A stretch of DNA of 64,000 bases from Streptomyces sp. B21-105 (GTDB lineage Bacteria > Actinomycetota > Actinomycetes > Streptomycetales > Streptomycetaceae). Numbering within the stretch: the stretch's first letter is position 1; each line of letters starts with the position of its first letter. The notes under the pieces are model-generated. The model was not told the DNA's origin, ran no database searches, and worked only from the letters and a program-made list of their open reading frames with translations. The position numbers and the translations under genes were made by a program. The stretch is taken from NCBI RefSeq assembly GCF_036898465.1, contig NZ_JARUMJ010000001.1, forward strand, positions 4,030,001-4,094,000, written 5' to 3'. This document shows, piece after piece, positions 59,157 through 64,000 of this stretch.

Positions 59157-59356
59157 CGCTGCACCTCCGAAGGCGTCGTCTGGCCGGACATCGAATGGCA
59201 CGGGCAGTCGCACGCCTCGTAGACCACCGGGAGGTCGACCGGCTCCGAGGCCGGAGAGGACTCCGCGCAGGCGTGGTGGGTGCCGATCCGGCATGCGGTC
59301 GATCGGTAGGGGACGGCCGAGGTGTCCGTGACGCGGGTCTGTCGACGGGGGCGCAT
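59153..59356 (-). CDS. Small Cys/His-rich AICE protein
   Basis: 67 aa from ATG 59356 (MRPRRQTRVTDTSAVPYRST). It contains CRIGTHHACAE and EACDCPCHS, a likely zinc-binding set. Both ends overlap its neighbours (GTGA/ATGA). Confidence 0.55.
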   Translation of the reverse strand: MRPRRQTRVTDTSAVPYRSTACRIGTHHACAESSPASEPVDLPVVYEACDCPCHSMSGQTTPSEVQR

Positions 59357-59667
59357 CAGCGAACCCCCACCAGGGCCGACCACGCGTCGGCCGGAAGATA
59401 GGGGGCGACGACCACCTCGCGCGCCCTCACGCGCTTCTCCCAGGCCAGTACGTACGGGCGGACGAGTGCGATGTCCTCACCCCTGAGCGTTGACCGGTGG
59501 TCCACGCCGTCGGAGCCACGCCGGCGGGCGGCCGTCGTCCTGTCCGGAGGCAGGGAGGCGGCGGGAGCGGCCGACGGCCCGGAGGCCGTTAAGGGGCGGC
59601 GGTGCCTGCCCCTGGGAAAGTGCCGCTCTCTGGTGAGCGAGACGGCACGGCGGATACGGTTGAGCAC
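59356..59667 (-). CDS. Small basic AICE protein
   Basis: 103 aa from GTG 59667. The N-terminal half is Arg-rich and disordered (MLNRIRRAVSLTRERHFPRG...). The C-terminal half is an ordinary helical segment (LRGEDIALVRPYVLAWEKRV ... AWSALVGVR) seen in several Streptomyces mobile-element proteins. Its stop overlaps the next start. Confidence 0.55.
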   Translation of the reverse strand: MLNRIRRAVSLTRERHFPRGRHRRPLTASGPSAAPAASLPPDRTTAARRRGSDGVDHRSTLRGEDIALVRPYVLAWEKRVRAREVVVAPYLPADAWSALVGVR

Positions 59668-59679
59668 GCTGCTCAGCTC

Positions 59680-59985
59680 CTATCGCTGATGGCCCGGTCC
59701 CCCGACATCGCCCGTCGTGGGGACCGCTTTGCGTACGACCGCCCAGAGGGTGCGGCCGTTCATGCTGGTGGCGAGGAGGCCGAAGCGATCGGCTTCCGCC
59801 ACCACGTCCAGGACCGCCCGCCACGACTCGGCGGAGAGCATTTCCGGCACTTCCGCTTCCACCGACGTGTGCCGGGGGTGTTCCTCCACTCTCGTGAGCA
59901 GCCCGAGGGCGGACAGCCGGGCGGCGAGGGCCGCAGCGCTAACTCCCGAAGCGGGCACAGGGCAGCCTCCGTCACCAGCGATCAC
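59680..59985 (-). CDS. First gene of the right-end AICE operon, small protein
   Basis: 101 aa from GTG 59985. An N-terminal Ala-rich region, then LARLSALGLLTRVEEHPRHT, SVEAEVPEML and WRAVLDVVAEADRFGLLATS. It lies right under the CTAGT operators shared with the divergent GntR gene, so its operon is probably repressed by that protein. Confidence 0.55.
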   Translation of the reverse strand: MIAGDGGCPVPASGVSAAALAARLSALGLLTRVEEHPRHTSVEAEVPEMLSAESWRAVLDVVAEADRFGLLATSMNGRTLWAVVRKAVPTTGDVGGPGHQR

Positions 59986-59996
59986 TTTGAGTAAAG

Positions 59997-60027
59997 CTAG
60001 TTAACTAGATTAGAGCTAGTGGACTAG
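59997..60027. promoter_or_regulatory. Twin GntR operators in the divergent promoter region
   Basis: CTAGTTAACTAG (59997-60008) and CTAGTGGACTAG (60016-60027) are two 12-bp palindromes CTAGTnnACTAG with centres 19 bp apart, between the divergent start codons 59985 and 60037. The second is ten bases from the GntR start codon. This is a strong candidate operator for the GntR protein encoded next to it. Confidence 0.75.
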
Positions 60028-60036
60028 ATTTTCCAT

Positions 60037-60792
60037 ATGCCTGAGCAGCCGCCCTATCTCCGCATCGCCGACGAACTCCGGCGACGGATCGCGGAGCACG
60101 TGTGGGAGCCGGGAGACCGCCTGCCCTCCCGCGCCCAGATCGGCGAGGAGTACGGCGTGGGCGAGAACGTGGTCCGCCGGGCTCAGGAGTTGCTGATCTC
60201 CCAGGGTGTGTTGGAGGGCCGTGCCGGATCGGGCACCTACGTCGCCGAGCCGCGGCAGCGCGTGCGGGTGGTCCGTTCCTCGGCGCGTGAGCAGCCCAAC
60301 GGGTCGCCTTTCCGCGTGGACATGAAGGCCGTCGGCAGGCAAGGGGACTGGGAGAGCCGGACCGACGCCAAGGTGCCGGCGCCAGCGGAGATCGCGGCAC
60401 GGCTGGGCATCGGCGAGGGCGAGCTGTGCGTCCGTACGACGTACGAGTTCCTGGCGGACGGCAGGCCCGTGCAGCTGTCGACGAGTTGGGAGCCGTACGA
60501 CCTCACCGCCGGCACACTCGTCGTCCTCCCCGAGGGAGGGCCGCACGCAGGGGCTGGCGTCGTGAACCGCATGGCCGCGATCGGCATTACCGTCGGCCAC
60601 GCCGTGGAGCAGCCGGAGCCGCGGCAGGCGACCGCCGAGGAGGCGTCCTTGCTCGGCGTCCAGAAGGCCGCGCTTGTCACGCACATCCGACGGACGTACT
60701 ACAGCGACGACGGGCGGCCCGTGGAGACGGCGGACATCGTGGTGCCCGCGGCTCACTGCGAGATCGTCTACGAGATCCCGATCAACCGGTAG
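60037..60792 (+). CDS. GntR/UTRA family regulator (third of the element)
   Basis: 251 aa. HTH: YLRIADELRRRIAEHVWEPG, RAQIGEEYGVGENVVRRAQE (about 7-70); UTRA domain: ELCVRTTYEFLADGRPVQLS ... VETADIVVPAAH. It is divergent from the small-gene operon and shares the CTAGT operators with it, so it probably represses both. Confidence 0.88.
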   Translation: MPEQPPYLRIADELRRRIAEHVWEPGDRLPSRAQIGEEYGVGENVVRRAQELLISQGVLEGRAGSGTYVAEPRQRVRVVRSSAREQPNGSPFRVDMKAVGRQGDWESRTDAKVPAPAEIAARLGIGEGELCVRTTYEFLADGRPVQLSTSWEPYDLTAGTLVVLPEGGPHAGAGVVNRMAAIGITVGHAVEQPEPRQATAEEASLLGVQKAALVTHIRRTYYSDDGRPVETADIVVPAAHCEIVYEIPINR

Positions 60793-60812
60793 CGCCGCTT
60801 GGAGTTCGCCCT

Positions 60813-61013
60813 ATGGCCGAGAACGCCGCGCCCTGTCCCGAATGCAGCCAGCCCATGAAGTCCGGCGGTCTCTTGCTCTCCAAGCGGGACGAAGACGGTC
60901 GGAGGACCTGCCGGTCTCTGTGGCGGTGCCCCGATCGGCACACATGGTGGCGGTGGGCGGACCGGCCGGAGGAACCGCTGGAGGTCTGCCCAGTTCCGGA
61001 GCTGTTTCGGTGA
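60813..61013 (+). CDS. Small zinc-ribbon-like protein at the AICE right end
   Basis: 66 aa from ATG 60813 (GGAG upstream). CPECSQPM near the N-terminus and TCRSLWRCPD later give a four-Cys zinc ribbon, and the rest is basic or Trp-rich (HTWWRWADRP). It begins 21 bases after the GntR stop, probably in the same transcript. It ends just before the right arm-binding repeat. Confidence 0.65.
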   Translation: MAENAAPCPECSQPMKSGGLLLSKRDEDGRRTCRSLWRCPDRHTWWRWADRPEEPLEVCPVPELFR

Positions 61014-61037
61014 CATCCAACGTTGACATCAACGAGG
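61011..61037. repeat. Putative integrase arm-binding repeat, right
   Basis: TGACATCCAACGTTGACATC then AACGAGG; 23 of 27 bases equal 40650-40676. It overlaps the stop codon of the zinc-ribbon gene and lies 80 bases before the right att site. Confidence 0.6.
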
Positions 61038-61117
61038 CCGGACGGCAGCACACAGCAGCACCCCCACGCGACCGCCGGACCAGCCGACGACGACCCCAGG
61101 CGCGGGCGTAGATCGAA

Positions 61118-61161
61118 CTCCTAAAGCGGGTGTCGCAGGTTCGAATCCTGCCGGGGGCACA
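61118..61161 (+). repeat. Attachment site (right): 44-bp direct repeat
   Basis: Exact copy of 40568-40611. Upstream bases do not continue the tRNA, so this is only the 3' half of tRNA-Arg left behind by integration. Confidence 0.95.
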
Positions 61162-61260
61162 GAGAAACACCTGGTCAGAGGCCATTCCGTCCATCAGGCG
61201 GGAGGGCGTACTCGCAGCACACATGCGGCTGCGGGCCGACGTGCCGATTGATGCCGACGA

Positions 61261-61926
61261 TCACCCGCGGATCAGGCCCAACTCGCCCGCGCGTACTCCG
61301 GCCTGGAAACGGGAGCCCGCGTTGAGGGTGACGAGCAGTTCGGCGACCCGGCGGCGGTAGGTGCGCAGCGACATGCCGAGTTCCCGTGCGGCTGTCTCGT
61401 CGGTGACGCCGGAGGTCAAGGCGCGCAGGACCCTGCCGGTCTGGGCGTCGATCAGGGGCCGTTGCGGACTGAGGAAGGCAGCGAGGTCGGTCGCGCTCTC
61501 CCAAGCGGCTTCGAACAGCGCGTACGCCCCGTCGACCAAGGCCGGCGCGGCGCTCATGGTGTACGTGCGGTGTCCGTGAGCGGCCGGGGCGGACGTCATG
61601 GGACTGGTGAGGATCATGGTTCGTCGGTCGATGAAGAAGGTTCCCCGGGACAACGGGGTGGCGGCGATCCTGATCCGCATGCCGTGGGCGGCCATCTCGC
61701 GCAGGGCCTCCCGGTCGCGCTCGTCGGCGAGCACGGCGGGACTGTACAGCTTGCGGGCCTGAACCGCCCCGTCACGGCGCATCGTCAGGCGGGCGGCCTC
61801 ACGCGCGCCGGGCCAGGTGTCGAGGTCGCGGGCGACGTTGACCCATTCCACGTCGTTGGACTCCGTCAAGGGCTTGATCCGCGCCCAGAACTCAAGATCA
61901 CCGCGAAGCATCACGACCTGTGGCAT
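61261..61926 (-). CDS. LuxR-type HTH transcriptional regulator
   Basis: 221 aa from ATG 61926. The first 150 residues form a PLD/TrmB-like sensor fold (ARKLYSPAVLADERDREALR ... AAHGMRIRIAATPLSRGTFF). The C-terminus is a LuxR-like HTH (RVLRALTSGVTDETAARELG, MSLRTYRRRVAELLVTLNAG). It is divergent from the aldo/keto reductase gene across 73 bases, which it may control. It is the first gene outside the AICE. Confidence 0.8.
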   Translation of the reverse strand: MPQVVMLRGDLEFWARIKPLTESNDVEWVNVARDLDTWPGAREAARLTMRRDGAVQARKLYSPAVLADERDREALREMAAHGMRIRIAATPLSRGTFFIDRRTMILTSPMTSAPAAHGHRTYTMSAAPALVDGAYALFEAAWESATDLAAFLSPQRPLIDAQTGRVLRALTSGVTDETAARELGMSLRTYRRRVAELLVTLNAGSRFQAGVRAGELGLIRG

Positions 61927-61999
61927 ACGTCCATTGTGCCGGTGGCAGCAACATGCCACGGGCTCGTCGGCCGATGCCGAGCCTTGCAGGCTGGAGCTC

Positions 62000-62842
62000 A
62001 TGAGCAATGACTTCCGCTTCGGCGGCGACCTCCCCGTCAACCGGCTCGGCTTCGGCGCCATGCGCCTGCCTTCCAAGGACGGCATGGGCGGTCCCGCCCG
62101 CGACCCCGAGGCCGGCCGTGCCGTACTGCGCCGCGCCGTCGAACTCGGGGTCGACCACATCGACACCGCCGACTTCTACTTCAGCGCCGGCGGTGCGGTG
62201 CGAGCGAACACCCTGATCCGTGAGGCCCTGCACCCCTACCCGTCCGACCTGGTCATCGCCACCAAGGTGGGCCCAGTCGTCGGCCCCGACGGCCTCTCCC
62301 ACGGCACCCCGGCCGACATGCGTGGCTTTGTCGAAGCCAACCTCGACGGCCTGGGCGTGGACCGCCTCGACCTGGTCTACCTGCGCATCGGCGCCATGGA
62401 ACCCCCGCAGGGTGAGTCCCTCGCCGAGCGCTTCGAGGCGCTCGCGGCGCTGCGTGAGGAGGGCCTGATCCGTCACCTCGGCCTCAGCAACGTCGACACC
62501 GGTCATCTCGCGGAGGCTCGCGCCATCGCACCTGTCACTGCCGTGCAGAACCACGCCGCCCAGGGCGACGAAGCGGACGTCCTGGCCGCATGCGAGGAGT
62601 CCGGCATCGCCTTCGTGCCTTTCTTCCCGGTGGGTGGCGGTCGGGAACTCGACGACGAGCGTCTGGCCAAGGTGGCGGCCCGGCACCGCGCCACCGTCCC
62701 CCAGATCGGCCTGGCCCGGCTGCTGGCCTCATCGCCGGTGGCCCTGGCCATCCCGGGCACGGGATCCCTCTCCCACCTGGAGGAGAACATGGCTGCCGCC
62801 GCGATCGCCCTCACCGACGAAGACCTCGCCGACCTCTCCTGA
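62000..62842 (+). CDS. Aldo/keto reductase
   Basis: 280 aa, ATG preceded by GGAG. The AKR barrel is evident: LGFGAMRLP, HIDTADFY (catalytic Asp and Tyr), VIATKVG (Lys), HLGLSNV and the C-terminal IPGTGSLSHLEENM NADPH-binding part. A likely odd point is LVYLRIG, where most AKRs have D/H residues (usually YQ-H-x-D). The SDR gene starts 27 bases later, so the two are one operon. Confidence 0.9.
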   Translation: MSNDFRFGGDLPVNRLGFGAMRLPSKDGMGGPARDPEAGRAVLRRAVELGVDHIDTADFYFSAGGAVRANTLIREALHPYPSDLVIATKVGPVVGPDGLSHGTPADMRGFVEANLDGLGVDRLDLVYLRIGAMEPPQGESLAERFEALAALREEGLIRHLGLSNVDTGHLAEARAIAPVTAVQNHAAQGDEADVLAACEESGIAFVPFFPVGGGRELDDERLAKVAARHRATVPQIGLARLLASSPVALAIPGTGSLSHLEENMAAAAIALTDEDLADLS

Positions 62843-62869
62843 CATCGCACACGAAAGAAGCCCCCTGTC

Positions 62870-63496
62870 ATGAAGCTGCTGATCCTCGGTGCGACCGGTC
62901 CCACCGGTCGTCATGTCCTCGACCTGGCCGTGCGATCCGGCGACTCGGTCACGGCCTTCGTCCGCAATCCGGCGGCCCTGGGTGACCTGGCCGAGCAGGT
63001 CACCACGGTCACCGGCGACGCCACCTCGCACCGCGACCTCGCCGCCGCGGCGGCCGGGCACGACGCGATCGTCTCCGCGCTCGGCAGGGGCAATTCGGTG
63101 CGCGCCGACGGCTTGTTCACGCGCGCCTCTGCGGCCGTGATCGGCGCGGCCGGAGAAGCGGGTGTCTCCCGTCTGGTGTGGCTGTCCTCGTTCGGTGTCG
63201 GCCACACCTTCGGCTGGTCGAGCAGCGCGCAGAAGCTGATCTACGGCACGCTGCTGCGGTCGATCTACGCCGACAAGGCGATCGCGGATGAGAGCATCCG
63301 CTCCAGCGGGCTGGACTGGACCGTGGTGTACCCGACCAGGCTGACCCACGGCCCCGCCAAGGGCACCTACCGGGCGGACGACCGGCTGCCGATGAAGGGC
63401 AACCCGACAATCAGCCGTGCGGACGTGGCCGCCTTCATGCACACGGCGGCACAGGGCAGCGAGTGGATCCACCGCACCGCCGTGATCTCCGACTGA
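62870..63496 (+). CDS. NAD(P)H-binding SDR (NmrA/atypical) family protein
   Basis: 208 aa. The Rossmann GATGPTGRHV motif is at 8-17. FVRNPAAL, TTVTGDAT and the SLGRGN-like SALGRGN are typical of the atypical SDR (NAD(P)-binding_10) group; DWTVVYPTRLTHG and the YRADDRL follow. It lacks the classical YxxxK active site, so it may be a flavin reductase-like or redox-sensing enzyme. Confidence 0.85.
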   Translation: MKLLILGATGPTGRHVLDLAVRSGDSVTAFVRNPAALGDLAEQVTTVTGDATSHRDLAAAAAGHDAIVSALGRGNSVRADGLFTRASAAVIGAAGEAGVSRLVWLSSFGVGHTFGWSSSAQKLIYGTLLRSIYADKAIADESIRSSGLDWTVVYPTRLTHGPAKGTYRADDRLPMKGNPTISRADVAAFMHTAAQGSEWIHRTAVISD

Positions 63497-63511
63497 GCGC
63501 CCACACCGCCC

Positions 63512-63570
63512 CCTATGACAGTCGTTATAGACGGGTGTAATATGCCGACCTCTATAACGACTGTCATAGG
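63512..63570. promoter_or_regulatory. 20-bp-arm inverted repeat bracketing the tautomerase promoter
   Basis: CCTATGACAGTCGTTATAGA (63512-63531) and its exact complement (63551-63570) are separated by 19 bases. ATGACA (63515-63520) and TAATAT (63538-63543), 17 bases apart, form a -35/-10 pair inside. Each arm is also an imperfect palindrome (TATGAC...GTTATA), so a TetR- or MarR-type dimer could bind each arm. Confidence 0.75.
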
Positions 63571-63578
63571 AGGATGTT

Positions 63579-64000
63579 GTGACGATCATTACCGTGAACG
63601 CCCCGAGGGGCCGCCTGAGCCTGGAGCAGCGCCGCGAGCTGGCCGAGACGCTGACGGACGCGGTACTGGTACCCGAGGTGGGACAGCCGGCTCCGGCCGC
63701 CCGCGTCGGGTTCCAGGTGCACTTCGTCGAGCGCGAGCGGGACATGATGGCGATCGGCGGACGGCTGCTTTCGGACGCCGACCAGGAACTCGACGTGATG
63801 GTGATCGACATCGCGGTCATGGACGCCGCCTGGCAGCCGGACGTACGAGGCCAGGTCATCGAACGCGTCCTTGCCGCACTGGCGGCGGCCTGCGGACTGC
63901 AGAAGCCGTCACCGACGTGGTGGGTCAACTTCCGCGTGATCGACGAGGGCAGCTGGGGCTCGTCCGGGGGCGTACTGTCCGTCCTCCCGCTCCTCGACAG
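63579..64000 (+). CDS. Tautomerase-superfamily-like protein (3' end cut by window)
   Basis: GTG start six bases after AGGAGG; the frame is open to the window end (140 codons). The two-unit beta-alpha-beta pattern (TIITVNAPRGRLSLEQRREL, then VMVIDIAVMDAAW ... ) recalls the tautomerase/MIF family, but residue 2 is Thr, not the catalytic Pro-1 of that family, so activity is doubtful or start choice is wrong. ATG at 63574 is followed by a stop. Confidence 0.6.
   Translation, partial: MTIITVNAPRGRLSLEQRRELAETLTDAVLVPEVGQPAPAARVGFQVHFVERERDMMAIGGRLLSDADQELDVMVIDIAVMDAAWQPDVRGQVIERVLAALAAACGLQKPSPTWWVNFRVIDEGSWGSSGGVLSVLPLLD

Larger units (their letters stand above)
40568..61161. mobile_element. 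pSAM2-like actinomycete integrative and conjugative element (AICE), about 20.6 kb
   Basis: The element is bounded by 44-bp identical direct repeats in tRNA-Arg(CCU). It carries, in order, int, xis, repSA (coupled by overlaps), Spd-like spread genes, a TraB/FtsK-like translocase, an SCO3933-like regulator, a KorSA-like GntR, a Pif-like NUDIX gene, a cargo region with candidate anti-phage systems, and a second regulatory block. All functions needed for excision, replication and double-stranded DNA transfer of AICEs are present and intact, so it may be active. Confidence 0.93.

Noticed and set aside
61118..61161. Second tRNA-Arg gene at the right end of the AICE
   Set aside because: Only the 3' half is present; it is the attachment-site copy, not a tRNA.

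Overview
The window is chromosomal DNA of a Streptomyces species or very close relative. The evidence is the very high GC content, GTG/TTG starts, ATGA-coupled gene pairs, a principal-like sigma factor of the HrdD type, many MFS/TetR/LacI/GntR genes and a pSAM2-type integrative element. From memory, the order mscL, fruA-fruK-deoR, MFS, TetR, hrdD matches the S. coelicolor region around hrdD; no comparison was run.

Region 1 (1-25.1 kb) is core-like. It holds an MFS exporter end, an FmdB zinc-ribbon gene behind a CIRCE-like site, MTA phosphorylase, a SAF-domain protein, mscL, a 59-aa conserved small gene, a P1 (NylC/DmpA-like) peptidase, an L,D-transpeptidase lipoprotein, the fructose PTS operon (deoR-fruK-fruA), two DHA2-type drug exporters with nearby regulators, hrdD, a PAT-like acetyltransferase, a LigB-type dioxygenase with a divergent MarR, an M6 metalloprotease and a tandem IclR protein.

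Region 2 (25.1-35.6 kb) is a polysaccharide-use locus. It has a LacI regulator with three copies of a CGAACCGGTTCG operator, a sugar ABC importer without its own ATPase, a six-hairpin glycosidase and a secreted 1064-aa glycosidase carrying three CBM35-like modules and a ricin-type lectin. A strong terminator follows, then the 3' remnant of a PfkB sugar kinase. Region 3 (35.7-40.5 kb) holds a membrane or lipoprotein gene, a HelR-like helicase gene broken by one frameshift, and an ATPase remnant, ending at a tRNA-Arg(CCU) gene.

Region 4 (40.57-61.16 kb) is a complete actinomycete integrative and conjugative element (AICE) in the 3' half of that tRNA gene, bounded by 44-bp identical direct repeats. 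Its backbone is int-xis-repSA, Spd-like spread proteins, a TraB/FtsK-like translocase, an SCO3933-like regulator, a GntR (KorSA-like) with three matching operators, and a NUDIX (Pif-like) immunity gene. A second block at the right end has two more GntR genes and a chain of translationally coupled small genes. Between these blocks lies a cargo region with a PARIS-like AAA ATPase + DUF4435 pair, a Shedu-like nuclease, a DUF3883-like nuclease-fold protein, two membrane-anchored coiled-coil proteins and several small unknowns. Degenerate repeats are scattered among the cargo genes. This cargo is the most likely place for a new defence system.

Region 5 (61.2-64 kb) has a LuxR-like regulator divergent from an aldo/keto reductase-SDR pair, then a tautomerase-like gene (cut by the window end) behind a 20-bp-arm inverted repeat that brackets its promoter.
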